A stretch of 58,377 bases of DNA from Paracoccaceae bacterium (GTDB lineage Bacteria; Pseudomonadota; Alphaproteobacteria; Rhodobacterales; Rhodobacteraceae): assembly GCA_021775315.1 (NCBI GenBank), contig JAJFIC010000059.1, forward strand, positions 1-58,377, given 5' to 3'. Below, in pieces: positions 35,677 to 45,086 of the stretch. The position numbers were made by a program, and so were the translations under genes. Numbering within the stretch: position 1 is the first letter of the stretch; every line of letters starts with the position of its first letter. The notes under the pieces were generated by a model. That model was not told the DNA's origin and did not search any database. It saw only the letters and a program-made list of their open reading frames with translations.

Positions 35677-36006
35677 ATGTCAGACGCGCCCGATCCAAAG
35701 GCTTTGGATGCGCTGGAAGCTCGCATCAATGCTGCGAAAGTAGATAAGAACCCCGGACGACAGCACCATGATCACCATTCCGCGGCAGGTGCCGCATGGC
35801 GGATGGTGATCGAACTTGTGGTCGGTTTGGGCATGGGTTTTGGTATTGGGTACGGGCTTGACCGCCTGTTCGGGACCCTCCCGATTTTCCTGATACTGTT
35901 CACGTTGCTGGGTTTCGCGGCAGGGGTGCGCACGATGATGCGCACGGCGGTGGAACTTCAGGCACAGAACGTCAAGGATGCTGAGGCAGCCAAGGCGGAT
36001 AAATAG
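35677..36006 (+). CDS. atpI: ATP synthase assembly protein AtpI
   Basis: A 109-residue protein, the first gene of the Fo operon. It has two membrane helices (VIELVVGLGMGFGIGYGLD and PIFLILFTLLGFAAGVRTMM) after a His-rich soluble segment, as in AtpI, which helps assemble the c-ring. ATG 35677 with GGGGG upstream is chosen over a GTG/ATG 60 bases earlier. Confidence 0.9.
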   Translation: MSDAPDPKALDALEARINAAKVDKNPGRQHHDHHSAAGAAWRMVIELVVGLGMGFGIGYGLDRLFGTLPIFLILFTLLGFAAGVRTMMRTAVELQAQNVKDAEAAKADK

Positions 36007-36064
36007 CCACCCTTTTGGGGTGAGAGATTAACGCCCTACGGGCAGACAGACAGAGGTGTCACAG

Positions 36065-36811
36065 ATGGCAGCCGAAGAAAGCGCTTTCAACATCCACCCG
36101 ATGGACCAGTTCGTTATCAAGCCTCTTTTCGGGCATGGCGACATTCTTTGGTACACGCCGACAAACGCGACGTTGTGGATGGGGATCACTGTTCTGGCGG
36201 TCATCGCGATGCTGGTTCTGGGCACCCGTGGCCGCGCAATCGTGCCATCCCGCAGCCAGTCAATTGCCGAAGAGATTTATGCGTTTGTTCATAAGATGGT
36301 TGAAGACATCGCTGGCAAGGAAGGGCTGAAATACTTCCCTTACATCATGACCCTTTTCATGTTCATTGTGCTGGCCAATGTTCTGGGCCTTCTGCCCATG
36401 AGCTTTACCACCACATCGCATATCGCTGTTACGGCGACCATGGCGATGGCGGTTTTCCTTTTCGTGACTTTGCTGGGCTTTTACAAAAACGGCTTTAAGT
36501 TTCTGTCGCTGTTCTGGGTTTCCAGCGCGCCTTTGGTGTTGCGCCCGATTTTGGCGATTATCGAGATTATTTCGTATTTCGTGCGCCCTGTCAGCCACTC
36601 CATTCGTTTGGCGGGCAACATGATGGCTGGTCACGCTGTTATCAAAGTTTTTGCGGGATTTGCGGGTGCCATGGGCATCGGTGCAGTCGCGCCTATTGCC
36701 GGGATCATGGCAGTTTACGGGCTTGAAATGCTCGTGACCGTTATTCAGGCATATGTGTTCACCATTCTGACTTGTGTGTACCTGAACGATGCGCTGCATC
36801 CGGTCCACTGA
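36065..36811 (+). CDS. atpB: ATP synthase Fo subunit a
   Basis: A 248-residue membrane subunit that forms the proton half-channels beside the c-ring. The essential Arg is in [19 protein letters not shown]. Five to six helices are seen, e.g. [23 protein letters not shown] 36065 has AGAGG 9 bases upstream; GTG at 36056 is an alternative. Confidence 0.97.
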   Translation: MAAEESAFNIHPMDQFVIKPLFGHGDILWYTPTNATLWMGITVLAVIAMLVLGTRGRAIVPSRSQSIAEEIYAFVHKMVEDIAGKEGLKYFPYIMTLFMFIVLANVLGLLPMSFTTTSHIAVTATMAMAVFLFVTLLGFYKNGFKFLSLFWVSSAPLVLRPILAIIEIISYFVRPVSHSIRLAGNMMAGHAVIKVFAGFAGAMGIGAVAPIAGIMAVYGLEMLVTVIQAYVFTILTCVYLNDALHPVH

Positions 36812-36856
36812 GTTCGAGTAATAATTCCAGCCATTCTAATCTGAAGGAGAAATAAC

Positions 36857-37105
36857 ATGGCAACTGGTGTAGAAGGCGATCTGGTACAAATGGGTGCTTA
36901 CATCGGCGCAGGTCTTGCCTGTACCGGTATGGGCGGTGCTGCTGTTGGTGTGGGCCACGTTGTTGGCAACTACCTGTCGGGCGCTCTGCGTAACCCATCC
37001 GCCGCTGGCGGTCAGACTGCAACGATGTTCATCGGTATTGCGTTCTCAGAAGCGCTGGGGATCTTCTCGTTCCTCGTTGCACTTCTGCTGATGTTCGCTG
37101 TTTAA
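36857..37105 (+). CDS. atpE: ATP synthase Fo subunit c
   Basis: An 82-residue two-helix proteolipid. The helices are [21 protein letters not shown] and [20 protein letters not shown], with the proton-binding Glu at about residue 65 (FSEALG). The polar loop RNPSA between them contacts F1. AAGGAG lies before the ATG. Confidence 0.97.
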   Translation: MATGVEGDLVQMGAYIGAGLACTGMGGAAVGVGHVVGNYLSGALRNPSAAGGQTATMFIGIAFSEALGIFSFLVALLLMFAV

Positions 37106-37173
37106 GTTAGCAGTTTTCGATGGGCGGTCCGCATGTTCGGGCCGCCGGGGAATGAAAGCTAACGGAGGGTGCA

Positions 37174-37743
37174 ATGGCATCTGAAGAAACAACATCTGAA
37201 GCCGGAAACGGCGCGGTCGACGCGGGCCATGCGGTTGCTGAACATTACGAAGGCATGCCGCAGCTGAACCCGGATTGGTTCGCCAACCAGATTTTCTGGC
37301 TGGTGGTGACGCTTGTCGTTATCTACCTGATCCTGGCCAAAGTGGCGCTGCCACGTATTGCCAGCGTTTTGTCGGAACGTGCAAACGCCATCTCCAACGA
37401 TCTGGAATCGGCCGAAGCGCTGAAGCAAAAAGCGGTTGAGGCTGAAGAAGCCTATAACAAAGCTCTGGCTGATGCCCGCGCCGAGGCAGGCCAGATTGTG
37501 GCTGAAGCCAAGGCTGACATTCAGAAAGACCTGAATGTTGCGATTGAAAAGGCTGACGCGGAAATCGCAGCGAAAGCAGCGGAATCTGAAGTTGCCATTG
37601 CGGAAATCCGCAAGGGCGCAGTGGCGGCAGTGGAAAAAGTGGCCAAAGACACGGCTGGTGCGATCATCAATAAGATCATGCCGGGCGCAGGTGATGCGAA
37701 AGCAATCACGGCTGCGGTCAAGTCACAAATGAAAGGGGTTTAA
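37174..37743 (+). CDS. ATP synthase Fo subunit b' (AtpF2)
   Basis: A 189-residue peripheral-stalk subunit: an acidic N-terminus, one membrane helix ([20 protein letters not shown]), then a long Ala/Glu/Lys coiled coil. The b' type and its partner b are encoded side by side, as in alphaproteobacteria. Ends one base before atpF. Confidence 0.93.
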   Translation: MASEETTSEAGNGAVDAGHAVAEHYEGMPQLNPDWFANQIFWLVVTLVVIYLILAKVALPRIASVLSERANAISNDLESAEALKQKAVEAEEAYNKALADARAEAGQIVAEAKADIQKDLNVAIEKADAEIAAKAAESEVAIAEIRKGAVAAVEKVAKDTAGAIINKIMPGAGDAKAITAAVKSQMKGV

Positions 37744-37744
37744 G

Positions 37745-38311
37745 ATGACATATTTGAAATCCCTTTCGGTAGTGGCGCTTGGCCTGATGGCCACACCGGC
37801 ATTTGCGGCCAGTGGTCCGTTCTTTTCGATGGATAATACGAACTTTGTCGTGCTGATTGCGTTTGTTCTGTTTGTCAGCGTTCTGATCTATCTGAAAGTT
37901 CCGGGAATGCTTGGCGGTATGCTGGACACCCGCGCGGACAATATCCGCAAGGAACTGGACGAAGCCCGCAGCCTGCGTGAAGAGGCCCAGACAATTCTGG
38001 CGTCTTATGAGCGTAAGCAAAAAGAAGTGGCCGAACATGCCGAACAGATCGTGGCGCATGCCAAGATCGAGGCAGACAATGCGGCGACACAAGCAAAAGA
38101 GGACCTGAAGGCCTCGATTGCGCGGCGTCTTGCAGCGGCTGTTGATCAGATTGCTTCGGCAGAAGCATCGGCAATGAAAGAAGTGCGCGACACAGCCGTT
38201 ACGGTTGCAATTGCGGCGGCAAGCGATGTTATCGCCAGTTCAATGACGGCCAAGGATGGCGGCGCGTTGATTGATGCGGCGATTGCGGATGTCAGCACAA
38301 AGCTGCACTAA
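37745..38311 (+). CDS. atpF: ATP synthase Fo subunit b
   Basis: A 188-residue stalk subunit. A short hydrophobic N-terminus (SLSVVALGLMATPAFAAS) is followed by the membrane helix NFVVLIAFVLFVSVLIYL and a coiled coil (e.g. RKEL..EARSLREEAQ). The two stalks pair in the stator. The F1 genes are not in this window, the usual split for these bacteria. Confidence 0.93.
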   Translation: MTYLKSLSVVALGLMATPAFAASGPFFSMDNTNFVVLIAFVLFVSVLIYLKVPGMLGGMLDTRADNIRKELDEARSLREEAQTILASYERKQKEVAEHAEQIVAHAKIEADNAATQAKEDLKASIARRLAAAVDQIASAEASAMKEVRDTAVTVAIAAASDVIASSMTAKDGGALIDAAIADVSTKLH

Positions 38312-38342
38312 GCTTCGTTTACCGATCTAATAGAAATATTGG

Positions 38343-38370
38343 AAAGCCCGGTCATTTGGCCGGGCTTTTC
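38343..38370 (+). terminator. Intrinsic terminator of the atp operon
   Basis: AAAGCCCGG/CCGGGCTTT, a perfect 9-base stem with an 8-base loop, followed by T-rich sequence 32 bases after the atpF stop. Confidence 0.85.
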
Positions 38371-38432
38371 GTTTGGGCCAAGGGCCGCATCAATCCATTC
38401 CGAACACCGGTTTCCAATTTTGCGATTGCGCC

Positions 38433-38873
38433 TCAGTTGGTCACGTAGATGACCTGCGGGGCGGATTGACCAAAGCGATATTGATGGGCGCGTTGGCGGC
38501 TGAGTATGGTTTGTGGGTCTAGAACCTCGGTCCTTGGAGACACGAAATAGGTCGAGGTTTGAGGGTAATAGACCCTTTGCGAATAGCCGACCTGTGGTTG
38601 GACATAGACAACATTCGGTTGCACATAGTAGTTCCGTGGCTGAACATACTGAACCTGCGGTTGGATGTACTGAACACGAGGTTGGACGTACTGCACCTGT
38701 GGCTGCACATAATAGCCTTGCGGCTGCACTGCATAAGTCCGGCTTTGATTGATCGGCGGCAACGGCGGGCCACCGTTCCAATTGTCCGGATAAGCCACCC
38801 CGCCAGCTTGTTGCGCAGCGGCGAAATTTGTGGTGCAAGCAAGCGCGAGTGCGCCCAGTAAAACTGTTCTCAT
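38433..38873 (-). CDS. Exported Tyr/Gln/Pro heptad-repeat protein
   Basis: A 146-residue protein with a Sec signal (MRTVLLGALALACTTNFAAA, cut near AQQ) and a central run of about seven heptads of the type Y-V-Q-P-Q/R-V-Q (e.g. YVQPQVQYVQPRVQYIQ). A C-terminal segment (DPQTILSRQRAHQYRFGQ) follows. It is low-complexity and aromatic, resembling amyloid-like or adhesive surface proteins. Function unknown. ATG 38873 is chosen as the signal-peptide start. Confidence 0.7.
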   Translation of the reverse strand: MRTVLLGALALACTTNFAAAQQAGGVAYPDNWNGGPPLPPINQSRTYAVQPQGYYVQPQVQYVQPRVQYIQPQVQYVQPRNYYVQPNVVYVQPQVGYSQRVYYPQTSTYFVSPRTEVLDPQTILSRQRAHQYRFGQSAPQVIYVTN

Positions 38874-39025
38874 CGTAACCCCCAGATACATAAATTCGTT
38901 AACAATCAGTGCATAAGCAAGGTAAAGAGTCAAAGATCAGGACTTTGAGTATCCGGTTCCGATGCAATGCCCACAAGATCTGGGGTTTGTTGCTCAGACT
39001 GAAACAAAGGGTGGCAAAAATCCCG

Positions 39026-39793
39026 TTATCTGTGTTGCTCGTGATCGAATCGCAGCCGGGCATTGATCTCGTTATGCTCGATCCGCTTCTGATCGCGCAT
39101 CGCTGATTCGACGTAATTCAGATGCGCCTCGACCGCTTGGCGCGCCTGTAGCGGATCGCGTGCCTGCAAGGCGTCATTGATCGCCCGGTGCTGGTCTAAC
39201 AAGCTGGCCCGCGTGGTGCGTTGTTTGAACATGACCTGACGGTTGTAAAAGACACCCTTGCGCAGCATGTCAAACATCGACCGCATCATATGCAGCATGA
39301 TGACATTATGCGACGCCTCGATGATCGTCAGGTGAAATTCGGCATCAAGGGCGGCCTCTTCCTTTGGGTTTCGCAATTCGCTGGCGCGCTCCATCTTTCG
39401 GAAAACCATGTCGATCAGTTTAAGGTCGGTTTCGCTGGCCATTCGGGCCGCATTTTCCGCTGCCAAAGCCTCAAGATCGCGGCGAAACGACAGGTAATCA
39501 AACAAAGCCTCGTCATGGCTGGAAAACAGCGCGATCAGTGGTTCAGAAAAGGCCGAGCCCAAAACATCGGCGACATAAACCCCGGAACTGGCCTTGGTCT
39601 TCAACAGATCGCGTTCCTCAAGTGCGGCCAACGCCTCGCGCAGTGAAGGGCGAGATACGCCCAGACGTTCTGCCAGATCGCGTTCGGACGGCAGGCGTTC
39701 ACCCGGTCGCAAAATACCGCGCAGGATCAGGGATTCGATCTGGCGAATAACCGAGGTCGACAGTTTTTCAGCCTGAACTTTCCGAAACGGCAT
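39026..39793 (-). CDS. GntR-family regulator, FadR/PdhR subfamily
   Basis: A 255-residue regulator. The N-terminal winged helix reads IESLILRGILRPGERLPSER, DLAERLGVSRPSLREALAAL. The all-helical FCD effector domain follows (EEAALDAEFHLTIIEASHN). The metal-coordinating Asp/His set typical of FCD appears around residues 150-220. The effector and target are unknown. CAGGGA precedes the ATG. Confidence 0.92.
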   Translation of the reverse strand: MPFRKVQAEKLSTSVIRQIESLILRGILRPGERLPSERDLAERLGVSRPSLREALAALEERDLLKTKASSGVYVADVLGSAFSEPLIALFSSHDEALFDYLSFRRDLEALAAENAARMASETDLKLIDMVFRKMERASELRNPKEEAALDAEFHLTIIEASHNVIMLHMMRSMFDMLRKGVFYNRQVMFKQRTTRASLLDQHRAINDALQARDPLQARQAVEAHLNYVESAMRDQKRIEHNEINARLRFDHEQHR

Positions 39794-39867
39794 TTGGTTT
39801 TCCCTGAGCAGACGCAGCGCGCGCAATACCGCTCTTTGTAAGGGCGGGGCGTGCGAAACTCAAAGCA

Positions 39868-40515
39868 CTATTGGATCGGGCGGATGATGATTTCGACGCG
39901 GCGGTTCTGGGCGCGCCCGTCCTCGCTCAGGTTTGAGGCTTTGGGTTCGTCTTCGCCCCGACCAAAGGCGCGCATCCGGCTGGCGTCTACGCCCGAACTG
40001 TTCAGGGTGGCAAACACAGCGTCGGCCCGTTGGGCGGAAAGCTGTTGGTTGAACCCGGCGGCGCCGACATTGTCCGTGTGGCCGATGATATCGACAGTCG
40101 TGTTGGAAAACTCGTTCAGATTGTTCGCAAGGGCCACCAGATCGCTGCGCAAGCTGGTGCGCAACACGGCGCTGCCAGTGTCAAAGGTGATGGATTCGGG
40201 TAATGTCACCACCAGTTCTGAACCGGTGTTGACGATGCTAACATCGCCATTGCCGATGCTGGCACGCAGGGCCTCAGCCTGACGATCAAGTTCCTGACCG
40301 ATCAATCCGCCAACCGCGGCACCGATGGCGGTTCCGATGATCACATTGTTGGCTTTGTTGCCGGGACGGTTTACGCCCAGAATGCCGCCGATGATGCCGC
40401 CGATAACCGCGCCTTCTGTGGTTTTGGGGCGCGGATCACCGTCAAGCGACGTACAGGCCGCCAGCGCAAAAGCACAGGTCGTGACAAGTAGGATAGGTTT
40501 GGATGCGTGGATCAT
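39868..40515 (-). CDS. OmpA-like lipoprotein with glycine-zipper region
   Basis: A 215-residue protein starting MIHASKPILLVTTCAFALAAC, a lipobox (LAAC). A glycine-zipper segment (GAVIGGIIGGILGV, IIGTAIGAAVGGLIGQ) follows, then a C-terminal OmpA domain with peptidoglycan-binding IIGHTDNVGAAGFNQQLSAQ and RMRAFGRGEDEP. It likely links the outer membrane and peptidoglycan. GGGG before ATG 40515 decides the start. Confidence 0.9.
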   Translation of the reverse strand: MIHASKPILLVTTCAFALAACTSLDGDPRPKTTEGAVIGGIIGGILGVNRPGNKANNVIIGTAIGAAVGGLIGQELDRQAEALRASIGNGDVSIVNTGSELVVTLPESITFDTGSAVLRTSLRSDLVALANNLNEFSNTTVDIIGHTDNVGAAGFNQQLSAQRADAVFATLNSSGVDASRMRAFGRGEDEPKASNLSEDGRAQNRRVEIIIRPIQ

Positions 40516-40619
40516 TTTGGGCCCCATTTGATAACTGCTGATCTGTTTTTCCTTTAGTCTAGCAGGGATCGGGACGCGCTGCATCTGCTGTTGCGGCGGA
40601 TGCGCAGGTTTTTGCCGTT

Positions 40620-41456
40620 CTATTCTGCGGCCTCCAGCCGCGCACTCTCCCATGCCAGCAGGGCACGTTTGACCGGCAAACCCCAATGATAGCCGCCAAG
40701 CCCACCGGATTTGCGCAAAGCACGGTGGCATGGGATCAACCAACTAACCGGATTTCGACCGACAGCCGTGCCAACCGCACGCACGGCTTTGGGGTGGCCG
40801 ATGCTTTGGGCGATTTCCGAATAGGTGGTCACATGACCGGTGGGAATGGACAACAACGCCTCCCAGACTTTGATCTGAAACGGGCCGCCCATCAGGTGCA
40901 GTTTCGCCTCGGAACCGTCGCCAAGGATAGCGTTGACCCAGGGTTGCAGCTTTTCAGGGCTTTCGGTGAATTCAGCCTCGGGCCAGCGGGCGGTCATATC
41001 CAGCATTGCGTCACTACGGCTGCATTCCGCGGTAAAGGCGATGCCGCAAATGCCGCGCGCGGTTCCCATGACCAGCATTTCGCCAAACGGTCCGTCAAAC
41101 CAGCCAAACCGGATCGTCAGGCCAGCGCCCTTGGCGGCGTACTCACCTGGGCTCATGGCCTCCCAGCGCAAAAATAGATCGTGCAGGCGGGATGCCCCGG
41201 AAAGCCCGGTTTCATGCGCGGTATCAAGCAGGGTGAACCGGTTTTGCAGCAGCGATTTGGCGTGATCCAGCATCAGGTATTGCTGATACCGTTTGGGCGA
41301 CACGCCGACCCATTGGCTGAACAGGCGCTGGAAATGCGCCGGGGACAGACCAGCAGCGCCTGCGACCTGTTCTAAACTCGGCCTCTGGCCGTCCGTTTCG
41401 TCGATAAAGTCCAGCGCGCGCGCGATCAGGTCATAGTGATAGGGATTGTTGGACAT
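40620..41456 (-). CDS. AraC-HTH/O6-alkylguanine-DNA methyltransferase fusion (Ada-like)
   Basis: A 278-residue fusion of an AraC-type HTH (FQRLFSQWVGVSPKRYQQYL) and a C-terminal MGMT domain with the suicidal Cys in SWLIPCHRALRK. It would transfer O6-methyl from guanine to itself and act as a regulator. The N-terminal zinc/phosphotriester domain of E. coli Ada is missing. It is divergent from nth. Confidence 0.9.
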   Translation of the reverse strand: MSNNPYHYDLIARALDFIDETDGQRPSLEQVAGAAGLSPAHFQRLFSQWVGVSPKRYQQYLMLDHAKSLLQNRFTLLDTAHETGLSGASRLHDLFLRWEAMSPGEYAAKGAGLTIRFGWFDGPFGEMLVMGTARGICGIAFTAECSRSDAMLDMTARWPEAEFTESPEKLQPWVNAILGDGSEAKLHLMGGPFQIKVWEALLSIPTGHVTTYSEIAQSIGHPKAVRAVGTAVGRNPVSWLIPCHRALRKSGGLGGYHWGLPVKRALLAWESARLEAAE

Positions 41457-41565
41457 GGCTCGCTCCTTGTTGAGCAGAAGATGGGGCATACTGCGGCACT
41501 GTTCCACCCGTTTCTTGCGGAAAAATCCTTGGAATCCACCCCCTAACCTGCCAAACCTACCGCCG

Positions 41566-42216
41566 ATGACCCAACAGCTTGATTATCACACCATATTTGA
41601 GATTTTCCGCCGTTTCCGCGAAAGTGAACCGGAACCGAAGGGAGAATTGCATCATATGAACGCCTATACACTGGTGGTGGCCGTGGCCCTGTCGGCGCAA
41701 GCCACCGATGCGGGTGTGAACAAGGCGACCAAGGACTTGTTTGCCATCGCGGACAACCCGCAAAAGATGCTGGATCTGGGGCTGGATGCGGTGACTGAAC
41801 ATATCCGCACCATTGGCCTTTATCGCAACAAAGCCAAAAACGTCATCAAGCTAAGTCAGCTATTGGTCGATGAATTTGGCGGGCAAGTCCCGTCGTCTCG
41901 CGCCGCACTTGAAAGCCTGCCGGGTGTCGGGCGCAAAACCGCCAATGTGGTTTTAAACATGTGGTTTCATCAACCGACGCAAGCTGTCGACACGCATATC
42001 TATCGGTTCGGCAACCGCACCGGGGTCGCGCCGGGCAAAGATGTGGTGGCCGTTGAACGCGCGATCGAGGATCAGATCCCGGCTGAATTTCAACAACACG
42101 CTCACCACTGGATGATCCTGCACGGACGGTATATCTGTAAGGCGCGCAAACCGGTTTGTGCAAATTGTATCATTGCGGATTTGTGCCGCTCCGACGAAAA
42201 AACTAAGGACAAGTAA
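41566..42216 (+). CDS. nth: Endonuclease III
   Basis: A 216-residue base-excision glycosylase/AP lyase for oxidised pyrimidines. HhH motif LESLPGVGRKTANVVLNMW has the catalytic Lys, VDTHIYRFGNR has the catalytic Asp, and the C-terminal [4Fe-4S] motif is C-x6-C-x2-C-x5-C (CKARKPVCANCIIADLC). ATG 41566 gives the usual start. Confidence 0.96.
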   Translation: MTQQLDYHTIFEIFRRFRESEPEPKGELHHMNAYTLVVAVALSAQATDAGVNKATKDLFAIADNPQKMLDLGLDAVTEHIRTIGLYRNKAKNVIKLSQLLVDEFGGQVPSSRAALESLPGVGRKTANVVLNMWFHQPTQAVDTHIYRFGNRTGVAPGKDVVAVERAIEDQIPAEFQQHAHHWMILHGRYICKARKPVCANCIIADLCRSDEKTKDK

Positions 42217-42218
42217 CA

Positions 42219-43214
42219 ATGAAAAAGAAATACCAGGTCGTCGGCATCGGCAACGCGATGGTGGACATCCTGAGCCATATTGAAGACGATTTCCTGACTG
42301 CCAATGGTGTTGAAAAAGGCATCATGCAGTTGATTGATATGAACCGCGCGGTCGAACTTTATGGCCGCATGGGCCCGGCGCAGGAAGTCTCAGGCGGGTC
42401 AGCCGCCAACACGATTGCCGGGATCGCCGCATTGGGTGGCCGCACGGCCTATGTCGGTAAGGTCAAAGACGATCAGCTTGGCGCGATTTTTTCGCATGAT
42501 TTGCGCGCGCAAGGCGCGATTTATCAAACGCCTCTGGCGCCTGCCGGGCCGGGTGCGGAAACCGGGCGCTGCATGGTTTTGGTGACACCCGACGGTGAAC
42601 GATCGCTGAACACTTATCTGGGCTGGTCAGAATTCCTGACGCCTGATGATGTTGAACCCGAAATGATGGCACAGGCCGATTGGTTGTATCTGGAAGGCTA
42701 TCGTTTTGACGGGCCGGACAGCAAAGCCGCATTTGCCAAGGCGATTGACGCCTGTAAGGCTGCTGGCGGCCGGATTTCCCTGACGCTAAGTGATCCGTTC
42801 TGCGTTGAACGCCACCGGGATGATTTCCGCGAAATGATCCGCGATCACGTGGACCTGCTGTTTTGCAATGTGCACGAAATGCAGGCGATGTATCACGCTG
42901 GTGACTTGCAGGCCGCAATGAAACTTGCCGCCGCCGAAGTCGATATCGTGGTTTGCACGGCGTCCGAGGACGGCGCTTATGTGCTGAACGGCGGCGGGAT
43001 GGAGCACGCCCACGCGGTGCCGACCGACATCATTGACGCAACCGGGGCCGGGGATTTGTTCGCGGCGGGATTTCTGTACGGGCTGACATCAGGCTTTGAC
43101 ATGCTGACCTGCGGGCGCATGGGTTGTGTGGCGGCGGCAGAGGTCATCAGCCATATCGGCGCACGCCCCGAGGCGGATTTGATCGACCTGTTCAAGGAAC
43201 ACGGGCTTGTTTGA
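42219..43214 (+). CDS. PfkB-family carbohydrate/adenosine kinase
   Basis: A 331-residue ribokinase-fold kinase. It opens YQVVGIGNAMVDILSHIEDD and has QEVSGGSAANTIAGIAALGG and the anion-hole IDATGAGDLFAAGFLYGL. The profile is that of bacterial adenosine/sugar kinases; substrate not fixed. It is 2 bases after nth and probably co-transcribed. Confidence 0.9.
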   Translation: MKKKYQVVGIGNAMVDILSHIEDDFLTANGVEKGIMQLIDMNRAVELYGRMGPAQEVSGGSAANTIAGIAALGGRTAYVGKVKDDQLGAIFSHDLRAQGAIYQTPLAPAGPGAETGRCMVLVTPDGERSLNTYLGWSEFLTPDDVEPEMMAQADWLYLEGYRFDGPDSKAAFAKAIDACKAAGGRISLTLSDPFCVERHRDDFREMIRDHVDLLFCNVHEMQAMYHAGDLQAAMKLAAAEVDIVVCTASEDGAYVLNGGGMEHAHAVPTDIIDATGAGDLFAAGFLYGLTSGFDMLTCGRMGCVAAAEVISHIGARPEADLIDLFKEHGLV

Positions 43215-43238
43215 CCGACCCGACCAACGGCGCAGGGA

Positions 43239-44138
43239 TTGAAGTTTTCCGAACTCTCTGACGTTGTGCGGGCGATTTTGATCCTGATGCTGGGGATCGT
43301 GCTGCTGGATGTGATGGGGGCGCTGGTCAAGTCGATGCTGCCGCGATACAGCGCGCAGGAATTGTCAGCCTATCGAAATTTTATCGGTATGGTGCCAAGC
43401 CTGATAATGCTGACCCTGACGGGTGAAATCCGGCTTTCGCCGAAAAAGCTGATTATCCGGCAATGGCCGTTGGCGTTGTTGCGCGGTGTCTTTGTCACTT
43501 TTGCCCAGCTCAGTTACTACCTGTCACTGGGCAAGCTCGAATTCGCGACAGTTTCGGCGCTGACTTATACGATGTCGCTGTTTGCCGTGGCATTTTCGGT
43601 GCCCGTGTTGGGCGAAAAGGTAGGCATTGCGCGATGGATTGCGGTGCTTTTAGGCTTTGCCGGGGCGATCTGGATTGTCCGTCCGGGGGCCGAGGCGTTT
43701 TCGCTCGTGGCGCTGTTGCCGCTTTGCGCCGCTGCGCTTTACGCGGCTTCAAGCGTGACCGTCCGACTGATCGACAGCGATGTTTCAAACGCGCTGTTGT
43801 ATCTGTATTCGGCATTTTCCGCAGCGATTGGGGCTTTGATCCTTGCGCTGTCCACGTCTGGCTTTTCCGGCATCGACACCATGGTTGATCTGGGCAAGAT
43901 CGTTGCGCTGGGGCTGTTTGGTGGCACCGGGGTTCTTTGCCTGATGGTGTCGGTGCGGTTGGTGACGCCCAGCATTCTGGCACCGTTCAACTATTTCGGT
44001 ATCCTCAGCGCGTTCACCATCGGTTGGCTGGTCTTCGGCGAAGCCCCTTTGGACAAGCTGTTTCCGGGCGTTTTGTTCATCGTGGCAGGTGGCTTGCTGA
44101 TTATCTGGCGCGAACGGCGGCGCAACAAGCCGGTCTAG
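43239..44138 (+). CDS. EamA/DMT-family transporter
   Basis: A 299-residue ten-helix inner-membrane protein of two EamA repeats (ILILMLGIVLLDVMGALVKS; YLSLGKLEFATVSALTYTMS). TTG 43239 is used; GTG 43266 is possible. It overlaps the convergent sulfotransferase gene by 4 bases. Cargo unknown. Confidence 0.86.
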   Translation: MKFSELSDVVRAILILMLGIVLLDVMGALVKSMLPRYSAQELSAYRNFIGMVPSLIMLTLTGEIRLSPKKLIIRQWPLALLRGVFVTFAQLSYYLSLGKLEFATVSALTYTMSLFAVAFSVPVLGEKVGIARWIAVLLGFAGAIWIVRPGAEAFSLVALLPLCAAALYAASSVTVRLIDSDVSNALLYLYSAFSAAIGALILALSTSGFSGIDTMVDLGKIVALGLFGGTGVLCLMVSVRLVTPSILAPFNYFGILSAFTIGWLVFGEAPLDKLFPGVLFIVAGGLLIIWRERRRNKPV

Positions 44139-44938
44139 TTTTTAAGCTTGGCGTGGACCTCGTCCAGATCAATTTCGGCGATCGGCATTTTATTGGACGG
44201 GTCCAGCCTGTCATATTTGAACAGCTCGAAATCCTTGTGATAGATTTCGTAAACCATATGCATCGCCAGATCGTCAAAATAATCCTCGACCGGGTGGGCG
44301 CGTTTCGGGCCGTGGCCCTCGCTTTCGTTGAACCGGGGCATAGTGTCGATGTCAATTTCATGCGCCACGTCGATATGTTTCAGAACCTCTTTCATCCCGG
44401 TTTGGAAATCTTCGGTCGAAATAATCATGTCGTAATGGCCGCCTCCATGCACCAGCGTCGAGGCGTGACCCGCCACAGGAGACCAGTGGATATCCGGGTC
44501 CATCGGCCGGCGGTATTTGATGGTGTCGCGCGCAAACAGCAAGAACCGGCGAAAGCTGGCGATCTGGTCAAAGTCACCATCGACCGTGACCCCATATTTC
44601 TGGATCAACAGCGGCACCAGTTTGCCACGATAACGACTGCCATTGCGCTGAATGCCGCAAATCTTGTCAAAGAAGGCCGACAGTATGCGGGTATAGGGAT
44701 TTCGCACACAGGTGAAGGAATAAGCATCGCCCTGACGGATTGCCGCCGTCAGCTTTGGTTGGCTGTGATCCAGCGCCCATTTGTGAATACCGGATTGCGC
44801 GTCATGTATGTCGCCGTCGAAATATGTGCCGTGGTCAATGTAATGCATAACCTGCCCGATGGTCGAGCAGGCGCATTTCGGGATGACCCGATAGACCAGC
44901 GTTTCACTTTCTGTCATCCAAGTGCCTGGAAATCCCAC
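44135..44938 (-). CDS. Sulfotransferase family protein
   Basis: A 267-residue sulfotransferase. The 5'-phosphosulfate loop is in VYRVIPKCACSTIGQVM and the 3'-phosphate loop in FTCVRNPYTRILSAFFDK, as in carbohydrate sulfotransferases that use PAPS. Acceptor unknown. It is divergent from the Branch glycosyltransferase, so a common sulfated glycan is plausible (inference). ATG 44938 or 44917 (MTESETLVY). Confidence 0.88.
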   Translation of the reverse strand: MGFPGTWMTESETLVYRVIPKCACSTIGQVMHYIDHGTYFDGDIHDAQSGIHKWALDHSQPKLTAAIRQGDAYSFTCVRNPYTRILSAFFDKICGIQRNGSRYRGKLVPLLIQKYGVTVDGDFDQIASFRRFLLFARDTIKYRRPMDPDIHWSPVAGHASTLVHGGGHYDMIISTEDFQTGMKEVLKHIDVAHEIDIDTMPRFNESEGHGPKRAHPVEDYFDDLAMHMVYEIYHKDFELFKYDRLDPSNKMPIAEIDLDEVHAKLKN

Positions 44939-45086
44939 GTTCTGCCTCGCTAAAACCAGCTAATATGTAAAGCTGTGCCTACTATTTCCTGCTTACTTCA
45001 CAAAAGATCAAAGAAAAGGTGTTTTTTCAACGAAAGTTTGGTTTTATGAAGGCAACAACAACAAAATAAGAGGTTCAGCAGTTCAG

